DNA of 64,000 nt from Petaurus breviceps papuanus (GCA_028583685.1 JAMXIF010001194.1:21557002-21621001); one strand, 5' to 3'. Positions 28,640-39,954 are shown, numbered from the stretch's first letter. The notes: a model not told the origin generated them from the letters alone. Numbers and translations are program-made.

Positions 28640-31600
28640 ATTCTCACACCTAATCATACCTTTCACATCTTGGTGACTTTGAACTCCTGTACCTAGGATA
28701 TCATCCAAACCCCACTCCATAGCCCCCACCATCTTATTTCTCATTCTCATTCCCCTCAACCCTCCCACTCCAGAGTCTCATATTAACGATACCCAGACTT
28801 TCTACTGTGTTTCTGGAATGCCTGCTTCATAGGCAACAAACTCCCTTCATCTTAAATCTATTCCTCTCGTACTCATTCTATCTGTTAGCTCTTTTTGAAA
28901 CCTGGCTTTCCCCTGATAACACAGATGCCATGGCCACGCTTTTCCAGTATTGGCTGTGCCTTTGATCATTCTCCTCAGCTTACTGGTAATGGTGGGGGAG
29001 TTGAAATACTTCTCATTTCCTGTTACCACTTCTAGTTTCTCCCCCTTCCCCCTTCACTTGATATCCATGCTTTCATATCTACCACCCAATCAAAATCCTG
29101 GTAGCTGCTGTCTATGGACTTGGAGCTCATTCCCCTTCCTTTCTCAACTAGTTTGATGTCTGGCTTACAATTTCTCTCTTCTCCCCAACTCCTGCCCTTA
29201 CACTTGGGGACTTCAACATACATATTGATTCTCCCTCAAATATCCTAATGACTCAGTTCCTCAACCTACTCGCCTCCCGTGAGCTACTCCTCCAACCCAT
29301 CTCAGTCACATACAAAGATAGTCACGCTCTCTTGGTCTTGCCATCACCCACAAATGTACCACCTCTATGCTCAAGAATTCAGAAATCCCCTTATCTGACC
29401 AGGACCTCTTGTCTTTTCACTTACTCCTCTGCCTTCCTTTACATAACTCTGCTCTTTGTCTATATACCATGTCCTCCAGTCCCTTGACCTCTCCCAGGTC
29501 ATCTCTGAATTAGCTATTCTCTCTTCTTTTCCCATTTTGACTCCTTGGTGAACTAATTCAACTCTACACTTGCCTCCTCTCTTGAATCTTTCCCCCCTTT
29601 ATAATATCACCAATTAAATCCAGTCAGGCCTCTGCTTTAGATCACTTTCATCATTTTTTGCATTCATGCACTGATACACATGTTTCCGAATGAAACTGGA
29701 GAAAAATCACATAACTGTTCTGACTAGATCCACTGTACATTTATGTTATATAACCTCAACTGGGCCCTCATTGCTGTTAAACAATCCTACTATACTTCCC
29801 TTATCAACTCACTATCCCACTCTCCACAGCAGCTTTCCCAAATATTTTCATCTCTCCTCAAAATGTCCATGGATCCCCCTCCTCCACTCTCTTAGCTGAG
29901 AACCTTGCCTCATCTTTTACAGAAAAGAAAATTGAGGTTATTAGCTGTGAATTCGGTCTTTTCCTTTCTTCCTCATCTATCACTCATAATCTCTGCCACT
30001 CTCTCCTACTTCACCCCTGATTTACATTACAAAGTAGCCTTACTCCTTACCAAGGCTAACCCCTCTACTTGTTCAAATGATGTCATTCCATCCCATCTCC
30101 TCCAACAGATTCTCCTCTTTGTCATCAGTCCTCTTTCACTTACTTTTAGTCTCTCACCTTTTACTGGATCATTTCCTACCATCTACAACCATGCCCATGT
30201 CATCCCTGTCCTGAAAAAACTCTCACTAGATCCTTCCATCCCTGCTAACTGTCATGTTGTATTTCCTCTCCCCTTTTATAGCTAAATTCCAAAAAGCCAT
30301 CTATAATAGGGAACTTTACTTTGTCTCCTCTCACTCTGTTCTTAGTCTCTTACAATCTGGTTCCTGACCTTATCAGTCCACTGAAATTGCTCTCTCCAAA
30401 GTTATTAATGATCTTTTAGTTGCCAGATCCAATGGCTTTTTCTCAGTCCTCATTCTTCTTGACCTCTCTGCAGCCTTTGTCACTGTTGATTATCTTCTCC
30501 TTTGTATGCTCCTCTCTCTAGGTATTTGGGACACCACTCTGTCTTTGTTCTCTTCCTACCCATCTAACCACTCTTTCTCTGTCTCCTTCACTATATCCTT
30601 CTCCAGAAAACTCCCTCTTACCATAGGTGTCCCTCAGACTTCTGTGCTGGGCCTTCTTCTCTCTCTTTCAACTTCATTTGGTGAAGTAATCAGCTCCCGT
30701 GGTTTTAATTATCATCTCTAAGCTGATGATTTTCAAATCTACCTATCTTGCCTCAATATCTGCTGACCTCCAATCCCATATCTCCAACTGCCTTTTGGAC
30801 ATTTCAAACTGGATGTCCATAGACATCTTTTTTTTTTTTTTTTAGCAATCAGGGTTAAGTAACTTGCTCAAGATTACACAGCCAGGTGTTTCTGGGTGGG
30901 TGCTAAGTGTCTGAGTCTGGATTCGATCCCAGGTCATCCCGACACTGGAGCCAGTGCTCTTACTCGCTGAGCCACCTGGCCGCCCCCCATAGACATCTTA
31001 AACTCAATATGTCCAAAGCAGAACTCATCCTCTATTCCCTAAACCCTCCTCCCCTACTACATTCCCTATAACTGTACGGAGCACTGCCATCCTCCCTGTT
31101 CCTCAGACTCACAACCTAGGAGTCATCCTGGATTCCTGACTATCTCTCACCCTCCATATCCGATGTGGTACCTGGGCCTATCAATTTCACCTTAGTCACA
31201 TATCTCCAATATGCCTCCTTCTCTCCTCTGACACTGCTACCACTCTGTTGCAGGCACTCATCACCTCCTGCCTTGATTACTGCAGTAGCCTGCTGGTGGA
31301 TCTGCCTGCCTCTAGTCTTTCTCCACTCCAGTCCATCCTTCATTCAGTTGCTAAAGTGATTTCCCTGAAGTTCGGGTCTGACCTACTCAATTAACTACAA
31401 TGGCTTCCTTTTGTCTTTAGGAGCAAGCACAAAGGGCTCTGTTTGCATTCAAAGCCTTTTGAAATCTAGCCCTCTCCTACCTTTCCAATTTTCTTACACT
31501 TTTCTCCCTAACATATAATCTTCAATCCAGCAACACTGGTCCCCCAGCTGTTGCACAAATAAGACGCTCCATTTCTTGGCTCCAGGCATTTTCTCTAGCT

Positions 31601-31920
31601 CTTCATATGCCTGTGACACTCTCTCTCCTCTGCTCCAACTATTGACCTCCTTGGCTTCCTTTAAGTCTCAACTAAAATCTGTTCTTTACAGAAAGCCTTC
31701 TCTAACCTCCCTTGATTCCAGTGCCTCCCCTCAGTTAATTATTTCCTGTTTATCCTCTACATTGCTCACTTTATACGTATTTGTTTGTATAAGTCTCCCC
31801 CATTAGATTGTAAGCTCCTTGAGGTCAGGAAGAGTCTTTTGTCTCTTTTTGCATTCCTGGTGCTTAGCAAAGTGCCTGGTACACAGTAGGAACTTAATAA
31901 ATATTAATTGCTGATTGACT
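28640..31920 (+). mobile_element. L2 LINE, long copy with endonuclease and RT regions
   Basis: About 3.1 kb once the nested SINE (30830-30986) is removed. Readable ORF2 parts in order: an APE-endonuclease block with GDFNIHID near 29,206-29,229; an inter-domain region; RT motifs VLILLDLSAAF near 30,446-30,478; GVPQTSVLGLLLSL near 30,625-30,668; ADDFQIYLSCL near 30,722-30,756. Then the post-RT region and the canonical L2 3' end ('gtaagctccttgaggtcagg', 'gcacttaataaat'-type terminus, TTGCTGATTGACTGA). Many stops and frameshifts. It is dead. Confidence 0.88.
30830..30986 (-). mobile_element. tRNA-derived SINE, subfamily B, nested in the L2
   Basis: Minus strand head GGGGGGCGGCCAGGTGGCTC, 'gggatgacctgggatcgaat', 'cacccagaaacacctggctg', A tail of about 20. 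The perfect 13-bp duplication CCATAGACATCTT (30817-30829, 30987-30999) flanks it. Confidence 0.93.
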
Positions 31921-32075
31921 GAGCAAATGCAACCACCTCATTTTATAGGTTAGGAAATTGAGACTACAAGAGGGGAAGTAATATTACCAAGTTAATGTTA
32001 AATAGCTGAGTTAGGAACCAAACCAAGGCTTTCTGATTCTGAGTCCAGTGCTTTTCCCATTACTTTCTATAAGTC
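31921..32075 (-). mobile_element. MIR-type SINE relic
   Basis: 'aaccacctcattttataggt', 'taggaaattgagactacaag' and 'ctgagtccagtgcttttccc'. Reverse-complement order. Confidence 0.65.
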
Positions 32076-32934
32076 ACAGCTCAGAGAATGGAAAAATATA
32101 AAACATCCTCTCAGTTTTTTTCAGTAGTCATATTAAAAGGGAATATTTAATAAACATCACTGACGCCCTGGTCCCCCATTCACACACTGAAAAGATTCTT
32201 GATTACTCCCTGGTTGGGCTGCTAACCAACCTGTCATGCAATGATACTCTGTGTTTGAAATTCACAACCATCTCCCCAGCTCTCAGAGTAAGAATACGCT
32301 TAGCACTCAGATCTAAATAAACCATTCCACATGTGCAGGGGTGTTTTCCACAGTCCTAGATTCTGGGACATGAATTTCCATATTCATGCTTTATTAATGA
32401 GATAGAATGAGGTTCCCACCATTTGGATTTCACCCCTGATAATTAAAGGTGACCTACCTACCTTGACTGGATGAAAGAACTCCACATGGTGAGCTATAAA
32501 AATATAAGCACCAATTTTCCAGTTGAAAGTGGTCCCCATTAAAGCAATCCCCACTGGTTTTTAGCATGGACAGCAACAGCCCTTTGTCTGTTTAATTTAA
32601 CCTGGGTATAATAAGCAAAGAAGAGGAAAGTAGTTGCAGATGTGGAATCAATGAATATCCTCTCACCCCAATCAATCAATGGGGAGGCTGCTGAGGCTAT
32701 CTTCATTAGCCAGTCCCATGTTAAGACTATTAGGTTCTAGTTTAAAGTAAGTTCTTTTCACACATATATTGCCTGTCTGCTTGATCAATTTCACCAACCA
32801 TTGCAGGTTTTTTATACTTGTAAAAGTAGTATAAATGTCTAAAACTAGGAAAATTGCAATAAAAAAGGCCGCCTGGTATAACAGAAAAGATGTTGAATTT
32901 AGAAGCAGTTACTGCCATTAAATCAGAGGTGTGC
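32076..32934. other. No gene; repeat-free island, candidate conserved noncoding DNA
   Basis: 32,150-32,760 lacks any repeat I can name and is rich in developmental-TF-like motifs ('catgctttattaatgagata', 'gataattaaaggtgacct', 'caatcaatcaatgggg', 'gtttaatttaacctggg'). No ORF. Enhancer function is inference only. Confidence 0.45.
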
Positions 32935-33160
32935 TGTTATACACTTTTAAGTTTAAGTTTGCATCATTGACATTTTCCCTATCACTTTCTTAAGTCTAGA
33001 CAATCAACAAAACAATAAATCTGGTCATGCTTTGCAGCATTTGTTGATTCCTAAAATATATATCATATAAATATATATATATATATGCTTATATAATAAT
33101 ATAAATGCTTACACTAAAAATTTAACAACCAGCTCCCAAGCTGACTCTAGCACATTCCTG
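32935..33160 (+). repeat. Unnamed interspersed repeat 'X', copy 1
   Basis: Shares with 36358-36622 the order 'gtgtgctg', 'aacaaaacaataaatc', 'gcagcatttgttgattcct', 'aaatgcttacac(t)', 'aaaatttaacaaccagctcc'. An inserted (TA)n lies at 33058-33088. I cannot name the family. The near-symmetric ends would suit a DNA transposon. Confidence 0.65.
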
Positions 33161-33164
33161 ACTT

Positions 33165-33300
33165 GAATACACTCACAACTTCTGTGACGTTCTTAAATCA
33201 CTTTCCCTCTTGCATCAGTTTTCTTATCTACAAAGAATGAGAAAATTGAATTAGGAGATTTCTGAGGTCCCTTCTAGCTTCCATCATCCTTCTGCCCAGT
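33165..33300 (+). mobile_element. MIR-type SINE relic
   Basis: 'gttcttaaatcactttccct', 'gcatcagttttcttatctac', 'tctgaggtcccttctagctt'. Plus-strand MIR body with the 'ggtcccttc' tail of MON1-like copies. Confidence 0.6.
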
Positions 33301-33369
33301 TAGATAATATCTGGAGTATTTCATTCACTTTAGAGTGGCACCTTTTAAGAAAGATATTAATTAGAACAG

Positions 33370-33765
33370 GTCTGGTCATGAGGGAATTGAGACCATGTTG
33401 TGCAAAGATCAATTGGAGAAACCAGGAGTGTTTAATATGAAGAACAGAAGACTTAGGAAAGGCCTAATAGGCATCTTTGAATAGTCTAAGAACTGTCATC
33501 TGGAAGAGAGATTAGACTCATTGTGCTTAGCCTTTAGTGAGAAGAACCTGGAATAATTGGTGGAAGATGCAGAGAAACACATTTCTGCTTGATTTTAAAG
33601 AAAAACTTAAGTTATGGATATCCCACCTCAGAATGTAATGAGCTTCCCACTGATTGGCTTCTGGCAATTTCCATTGTTTTCTGGCAAAGATAGATGACCA
33701 ATGGCCAAGAATGTTTTGGAGACTGTTCTTCAGATATAGGTTGGACTAGATGATCAGACACATAG
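33370..33765 (+). mobile_element. L3/CR1-type LINE 3' region
   Basis: 'gagaccatgttgtgcaaaga', 'aaccaggagtgtttaatatg', 'aagaacagaagacttaggaa', 'tggaagagagattagactca', 'taatgagcttcccactgatt' and 'ataggttggactagatgatc' follow the sense order of mammalian L3. Best L3 copy in the window. Confidence 0.75.
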
Positions 33766-33769
33766 TAAA

Positions 33770-33945
33770 AGGCAAGGGAAAGAATCATGAATTTGTTGTC
33801 AGAAAACCTAATTTATAACCCTGCTCTGTCACTTACTACCTAAATGACCTTGGGCAAATCCCCTAAACTATCTATATAATGAAGGGGTTGGATTAAATTA
33901 CCTCTAATGTTGATTTCAGTTCTAAATCTATGATACCCCGACCTT
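33770..33945 (+). mobile_element. MIR/MON1-type SINE
   Basis: 'gtcagaaaacctaatttata', 'aatgaccttgggcaaatccc', then 'atgaaggggttggattaaat', 'tctaaatctatgatac'. The tail differs from standard MIR and recurs at 39955 and 43285. Confidence 0.72.
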
Positions 33946-33984
33946 TGATATTTCTTCCCACTCTGATACTCTATAGTTTTTTTC

Positions 33985-34225
33985 TGTGATTCAGTCGACT
34001 CAGTTGTGTCCAACTCTTTGTGACCACATTTTGGGTTTTCTTGGCAAAGATACTGGAAAGGTTTGCTATTTCCTTCTCTAATTCATTTTACAGATGAGGG
34101 AACTGTGGCAAACAGAGTTAAATGACATGCCCAGGGTCACACAGATAATAAGTGTCTGAACCCAGATTTGAACTCAGGAAGATGAGTCTTCCTGACTCCA
34201 GGCCCAACACTCTATCCATTGCTTA
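33985..34225 (-). mobile_element. Mar1-type SINE
   Basis: 'gactcagttgtgtccaactc', 'tttgtgaccacattttgggt', 'ggcaaagatactggaaaggt', 'ttgctatttccttctctaat', 'gatgagggaactgtggcaaa', 'ggcccaacactctatccatt'. RTE-like tail first in plus orientation, so the copy is minus. Confidence 0.9.
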
Positions 34226-34784
34226 TAGTTCTTAGACCATATACTTAAAAACTAAACATTGGAACTAGAATACAGTCTGACTTGATAAAAAATAAAATAA
34301 AATAAAAAGATATCAAAGATTGTTCATTCCACTATACAGAACTCTGGTGAAAGGTTAAATGTCCTCTGAATTTCGTCTGTTATTCTTTTTCCTTGTTATG
34401 TAACTAAAGTTTTGTCCCTGAAAATCCCGTGTTCTCTCTATTATTACTGGGTATTTTTTATCTTATAACATTTCTATTGACAAGGTTATACCTATATCTC
34501 AGTGATAAATGGGCAAGTTCACCTAGCCAAATTGAAGAACAGCAATCCATCAGCAAAGTAACAAGGCATAGAGCCATCCTACACCCTTCCCTACACATGC
34601 ATAAAGATAGATGTCAGGAGTTCATTTGCTAGACTATGGGCATGTCATTTCTAAGCTAAGGTTGTTATCCCAGAATACAAGTAGAAGGAGTTAGTTAATA
34701 TAATATTAGTTAGTTAGTTATAGCAAAATAAGAGGAGTTCTCTGATCAACTTGATAAAATTATAAGGTGCTAAACCTTTATCTG
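34226..34784. other. No gene; unassigned
   Basis: AT-rich. A (TTAG)n-like microrepeat ('attagttagttagtta') lies near 34705-34722. Confidence 0.5.
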
Positions 34785-34960
34785 GGACTTCAAATCTGGA
34801 AAACTTGGATTTAAACAATGTCTCATACACTTATTAGACATGTGACCCTGGACAAAACACATCACCTCCTTCAGTCTCAGTCTCTTCCTCTGTAAAATGG
34901 GGCTAATAATAGTATCTACATTAAAAGGATCAAAAGAAATAACTCATGTATAAAGCACCA
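34785..34960 (+). mobile_element. MIR relic
   Basis: 'cttggatttaaacaatgtct', 'gtgaccctggacaaaacaca', 'ctcttcctctgtaaaatggg', 'gctaataatagtatctacat'. Plus strand. Confidence 0.78.
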
Positions 34961-34964
34961 ATGT

Positions 34965-35215
34965 GTTCAGTCATTTTTCAGTCCTGTCCAACTCTTCATG
35001 GCCTCATTTGGGGTTTTGTTGGCAAATCTACTGGAGTGGTTTGCCATTTCCTTCTCCAGCTCATTTTACAGATGAAAGAACTGAGGTAAATAGGGATTAA
35101 GTGACTTGGCCAGGGTCACACAGCTAGTAATTATCTGAGGCTGGATTTGAACTCGGGTCTTCCTGACTCCAGGCCTGGCATTCTTTCCACTGTGCCACTT
35201 AGCTGCCTCCACATA
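34965..35215 (-). mobile_element. Mar1-type SINE
   Basis: 'cagtcctgtccaactcttca', 'tttgttggcaaatctactgg', 'tttgccatttccttctccag', 'taagtgacttggccagggtc', 'ccactgtgccacttagctgc'. Complete copy. Confidence 0.92.
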
Positions 35216-36357
35216 AAACACCCTGTAAATGTTAGTTATTGGTATTGTTTTATTACTGTTATCATCATCATCATTTAAAGGTGAACTGATTTGTTCAGAT
35301 TCTTGTAAGTTGGAAACACTTTCATTGTGCTGGCCTCTAAAAGGTGTCAAGGCCTGTCTCTCAACCCTTTTGCCCTATTTCTTCCTCTTTTTGAAGTGAT
35401 CAAGAGAGACCTGAGTCCTGGGTGAGGTTCCCCTGAGGGTAGGTAAAAATGTCCCCATCTCCTATACAAACAGGCAAGGTAACAGTTCATATATTGAGCA
35501 CAAGAGAGGCCTATTTCACCCCCACAAGTCTAAAATGGAACAACTATCACCTTCAGCTCCACAGACAGCATTATTTAGAGCTCAGCAGTTGGGCAGCAAC
35601 AAGAACTCCTGGACCTCTGTTTCCTGGGCGCTGCCAGCCTTGGAGTGAGAATGACACATAGGGTGATACATTCAACCATAGGACTCCAAAAGAGGAGAAG
35701 CATATAGCCAAGGAGTTCTTTAACCCAAGTCTCCTGGAGAGGAGGAGAGGAGTACCTAATTAGTGCTAACGGGTTTGCTTCCATTCAAATTTGAGAGTTT
35801 GGGGGTTCAGCCATGCAGGAGGGGGCAGCATTTCTTGTTTATACTAGCCTTCTACAAAAAATAAAATCGTATACATGGTCCCCGAAGCTAAAGGAGCAGC
35901 GGGAGGATGTTAGCCATCATACAGAAAATAAAAAAGACTTGGAATTTAGCCTCCGCTCTGTCCATTAGTGATGCAGACAATGCAAGTCCAGGAGGAAGTA
36001 AAGTGCCTCTCTTGCAACCCCAAGTTCACATTCTCCTCTGAGGAGAGCACAAACCATAGAGTGGTGCCAAGAATGAGTGTGGGGAGCAGTCCAGGTCCAG
36101 GAGAAGAAAAGATACACTGAAGAGAGAGAAGAAATTGTACCAGCTACCTGTGGGCTACTGTGAGTCCTTGTTTGTGCATTTCTACAGAGTGAAATTTATA
36201 CTGACCTACCTGCTTATTATTATCTCCAGTGATTGCTACTTCACTCATGTCAACCTCACTACCTATATTTGATCTACATTTTGAGATTTCTCAAGGGTAA
36301 CTCTGGATGGAAACAGAATGAGCCAAAGAGAGAATGATTTGGTGAGTGGCCCTCAGT
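35216..36357. other. No gene; 1.1 kb unassigned
   Basis: No repeat I can name. ORFs 35449-35661 and 35575-35784 overlap on opposite strands and show no domain. Confidence 0.45.
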
Positions 36358-36622
36358 GGTGTGCTGGTAAAAGTTTAACAATTAGCTCTGCAGGAGGAAA
36401 AAAAAAATTCAGTTTAATCTGCATTTAACATTTTATTTCTTACTTCCTTAGATCTAGAAATAAACAAAACAATAAATCAAGCTGTGATTTGTAGCATTTG
36501 TCTATTTCTGAGCTGGAAATGCTCACACTGAAAATTTCACTATTGGTTCTGGGAGCTGATTGGATGCTCACACTGAAAATTTCACTATTGGTTCTGGGAG
36601 TTGATCAGATCTGGCTCCAGTA
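36358..36622 (+). repeat. Unnamed interspersed repeat 'X', copy 2, with internal tandem duplication
   Basis: Same block order as 32935-33160. A 40-bp unit ('atgctcacactgaaaatttc', 'actattggttctgggag') occurs twice in a row (about 36520-36559 and 36564-36602), separated by TGATTGG-like bases. It ends 'gatctggctccagtag', matching the start of copy 3 in reverse. Confidence 0.7.
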
Positions 36623-36639
36623 GCCCCCAAGAGTACTTA

Positions 36640-37085
36640 GGAACATTGATTCTAACAACTCACATTTATATAGTGCCATAAGGGTTTGAGAATTCTTTCC
36701 CCACAATAACCCAGTGATATAGGTAAAGTAAGTAGTAGTATGGGTAGGTGGGCACAGAGAGATGGGTCTCAAACATCTTAGTGCAGTATTAAGCTATAAC
36801 AGCTAATAATCAAACATCATGATGGTAGCTAACATTTATATAGCTCTTACTATGTGCCAGACACTGTGCTAAGAATTTTACAATTATTATCTCATTTGAT
36901 CCTCATAAAAACCATGGGAGGTAGATGCTTGTGTTATCTGCATTTTACAGATGAGTAAACTGAGGTAAACAGATGTTAAGTGACTTGCCCAGGGTCAAAG
37001 CTAGTAAATGTCTGAAGTCACATTTGAACTCAAGTCTTCCTGACATAAGGCCCAACACTCTACTGTGCCATGCCACCCAATAATA
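36640..37085 (-). mobile_element. MIR/Ther-1 relics, two
   Basis: A partial copy at about 36640-36740 ('cacatttatatagtgccata') is followed by a nearly complete one at 36825-37085 ('gctaacatttatatagctct', 'gccagacactgtgctaagaa', 'ggaggtagatgcttgtgtta', 'aagtgacttgcccagggtca'). Both are minus strand. Confidence 0.8.
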
Positions 37086-37109
37086 GCTTAGAATTGCACT
37101 AAGACTTTT

Positions 37110-37345
37110 AGAACAACACACACACATATACATATAAAAATAAAAATATATTACATATTACTATGTAATATGTGTAATTATATAATAATCATTAATTATG
37201 TAATAATTGTTATGTTATATACTACATCATATATCACAAAAACACATATATACATGTACATGTATACATGTATACCCATACAGATACACATATAGACCTA
37301 TACAAATATACACATGTGCATAAATATGCATACATACACATACAT
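37110..37345. repeat. (CA)n/(TA)n/(CATA)n low-complexity block
   Basis: Degenerate alternating purine-pyrimidine DNA: 'cacacacacatatacatata', then AT-rich, then 'tacatgtacatgtatacatg'-type repeats. Confidence 0.85.
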
Positions 37346-37369
37346 GTGTTAGGACACCCTTTTTGTAGA

Positions 37370-37650
37370 GTATGAGAGCTTTCTAGATCATAGCTCTAGC
37401 ACTAAAAGAGACCTTAGAGTCATCTAGTCCTAGTCCAGAAGGGAGGAACCTGCAACCTTGAGGTCACCTGTGGTCCTCTACGTCCTCAAATGCAACACTC
37501 CAGGGCCACCCTGTCCTAGTCCCTCATTTTACAGATGAAGAAACTGAGGCCCAGAGAGGTTTGATGACAGTTCAAGATCATAACATAGGCAGAATTTGAG
37601 CCCAGGTCTTCTGACTCCAAACCCAGCATGACTTTCACCACAGAACAACA
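37370..37650 (-). mobile_element. MIR/MON1 relic split by a 78-bp hAT MITE
   Basis: 'agagaccttagagtcatcta' to 37435 continues at 37514 with 'tcctagtccctcattttaca', 'gaagaaactgaggcccagag' and 'tttgagcccaggtcttctga'. The repeated TCCTAGTC at the junction is the hAT target duplication. Confidence 0.78.
37436..37513. mobile_element. 78-bp hAT MITE remnant (same family as 49881-50083)
   Basis: Starts CAGAAGGGAGGAACCTGC and ends GGCCACCCTG. Inside, 'cacctgtggtcctctacgtc' matches the same block of the fold-back at 49881-50083 (reverse orientation there). A perfect 8-bp duplication (TCCTAGTC, 37428-37435 and 37514-37521) supports hAT. Confidence 0.75.
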
Positions 37651-37927
37651 CTTCTGTATTAAACAGCATAGCCAAATGGAAAACTGGCAGAACTGTAAGG
37701 ATTCCAAGTTAGAGAAAAACAATAGGAAAGGCACCTCGAATCATTTTTTTAAAAAGACAAATTTAATCAAGGGAGGGAAGAGACCTTGGATGTAAAGACA
37801 TAAGCCTCTATGATGGGAGGCATCAGGGACATGACCAGATCACAACTCAGGATGCCCCAGATGGGGATGATTGGAGTGGGAGAAGCTGAAGGACGTTAAA
37901 TGATGTCAGTTCCCCGAAGCTACAGCT

Positions 37928-38125
37928 CTGACAGGAAGTCCTGAGTTCAGATCCCAGTTTTGTTACTTATCAGCTGTGTGACTTGGGGCAAGGCATGGCA
38001 TGTCTCCAAGCCTAAGCTTCTTCATATATAAACTATTTACCCTACCTACCACCCTGGATTGCTGCGAGGAAAACACTTAAAGCCTATGTAAGCTGTTGAT
38101 AACTAATGCCATTGTATAGGAATTT
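37928..38125 (+). mobile_element. MIR relic
   Basis: 'gaagtcctgagttcagatcc', 'gtgtgacttggggcaaggca', 'caccctggattgctgcgagg', 'aaaacacttaaagcctatgt'. Plus strand. Confidence 0.7.
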
Positions 38126-38244
38126 GAGTAAGGTAGAGAGGACTTCATTTCCCAACACTTCTGACCAGGAAGTTCATCTAAGTGGAGAAGAAGGAAGAAG
38201 TCTAACGGCATGGTTTTCTTTCCCTCTGATATTCAGTAGATACC

Positions 38245-38497
38245 TCTCTGTAGCTTGATGGTGCAGTGGATAGAGCACTGGGCCTGGAATCAGCAAGTCT
38301 TATCTTCCTGAGTTCAAATCTGGCCTCAGACTTTTGCTAGCTAAATGACTCTGGGCAAGTCACTTAAACTTGTTTGCCTCAGTTTTCTCCTCTATAAAAT
38401 GAAATGGAGAAGGAAATGGCAAATAACTCCAGTATGTCTGCCAAGAAAACCCCAAATGAGGTCACAATGAATCAGACATGACTGACAAACAACCAAA
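38245..38497 (+). mobile_element. Mar1-type SINE
   Basis: 'gatggtgcagtggatagagc', 'gagttcaaatctggcctcag', 'gactctgggcaagtcactta', 'atggagaaggaaatggcaaa', 'gaatcagacatgactgacaa'. Complete copy. It is followed at once by (GT)n. Confidence 0.92.
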
Positions 38498-38499
38498 CG

Positions 38500-38523
38500 T
38501 GTGTGTGTGTGTGTGTGTGTGTT
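38500..38523. repeat. (GT)n microsatellite at the 3' end of a SINE
   Basis: Twelve GT units directly after the Mar1 tail, the usual place for SINE-seeded microsatellites. Confidence 0.93.
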
Positions 38524-38884
38524 TGTCGTGCAACTTTTTCTGAGAATTGGAAATTTGAGGAATAATGGTGAAAGAATCATGGAAGGAGAAGCAACAACAG
38601 GAAGCTTGAGGTCATGGGGGAACAAACAAGTTAAGATGTTATTTCTCCTGAGATTAAAAAAGGTTGTGGTTAATACAAGGCAATCAATTGTTCGACGCAG
38701 ATTTACTCTCTTCCTTAGTGGAAAATTATTCCATCAACTTTTGTGGGAAAGGGGAAAAACTCGGTATGAGACAGACAGAATGTCCTTTCTTCTCCAAGTT
38801 TACCTTGTCATAGTCATGTAATAAGGATTGAGTTGACTCATAAACATGTTTCCTAGGAAGCACAAATTCCAGAAGAGTGGAAAA
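38524..38884. other. No gene; unassigned
   Basis: An ORF at 38501-38821 begins in the (GT)n and has no recognisable domain. Confidence 0.45.
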
Positions 38885-39085
38885 CATCAAAAGGAATCAC
38901 AGGATTAGGGATTAGAGATGGAAATTCCCACGGGTGCTATTAAATTCAACCTGATTATTTTAGAGATGAAGAAGTGAGGCTTAGTAAAGTTAAGTGACCA
39001 GGGGAGGTCACACTAGTAAAGTGTGAAGTGAGCTTGGCCCCAGGTCATCCTGGCTCCAAGTTCAACACATTATGTAAGCAAAATG
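38885..39085 (-). mobile_element. MIR-type SINE relic
   Basis: 'gatgaagaagtgaggcttag', 'taaagttaagtgaccagggg', 'caggtcatcctggctccaag', 'ttcaacacattatg'. Minus strand. Confidence 0.68.
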
Positions 39086-39284
39086 CTATGGTAATGCTGA
39101 TACTCAAATAGAAACAAAGCACATGGCCTACCTGACCTCAGTAACCGAGAGGAAAAAAGCTTGCCTACCTACCTACCTGACTGCTGGGATCCTGTGTCTC
39201 CCTAAATAAGCCTTACCTCTGACTAGGAAATGTTCATGGGTAGCCCCCTTCATTCTAGGAATTACATCCAGAAAAAGGACAGCA

Positions 39285-39575
39285 GAAAAAAGTTAAGGGG
39301 AGGAAAGAGGAGGGATGGAGAGGGAAGAGGAGTAGGGAGAGGAAGGGATGAGAGGATAGCTAAGGAGAGTGGAAGGGAGGAGAGAGGAGGGGAGGGGAGA
39401 AGAAGAGTAGGGAGAAGAAGGAATAAGAGAGGAAGAGGAGGGGAAGAGAGGAAAGAGGAATGGAGGGGATGGGGTGAGGAGGAGAAGGGAGGAAAGAGTA
39501 AAAGAGGGGAGGTGAGAGGAGGAGAGAAGAGAGGAAGGGAAAAAGGGGAGGGGGTAAGGGAGAGGAGGTATACTG
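39285..39575 (+). repeat. 290-bp polypurine (GA/GGA-rich) tract
   Basis: Almost only A and G on the plus strand, with a few scattered T. Irregular GAGGGG/GAAGAG/GGAGA blocks rather than a fixed unit. Both strands look open over part of it because of low complexity. Confidence 0.95.
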
Positions 39576-39954
39576 AAAGGTCTGTTATACATAAAATCTT
39601 TAACGTCCATTTCAGGACACAAACATGTTAGCTGATCACATCCATGATCAGTAGCACTGCCAGCCTGACCCAGACAAAGCCTCTGTTCTACAGGTTTAAT
39701 AAGTGATGGTTCAATAAGATGTAAACAGCTCTGGAAACAGATATCCCAGACTCAAGATTCTTATTCACTTAGAGTAAAATAACATAGAGCAAAGAGTAAA
39801 ATAAAAGTGTCATTTTAAAAGAGGAATAAAGAACCTTGAAACTAGCTGTTGATAGTGAATTAGTTCTATGACCTTGATTTAAGCTAATATGTTAACCAAA
39901 GGAAGGAAACTACCATAGGTATTCAGAAGAAAGGTACAGGAAAAATGACAATGG
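39576..39954. other. No gene; unassigned
   Basis: Nothing recognised between the purine tract and a SINE. Confidence 0.5.

Noticed and set aside
39230-39631. 133-aa ORF rich in Arg, Glu and Gly (and a 109-aa Ser/Pro/Leu ORF on the other strand)
   Set aside because: Both come from the polypurine tract. Low-complexity sequence lacks stops by composition alone, and there is no domain.
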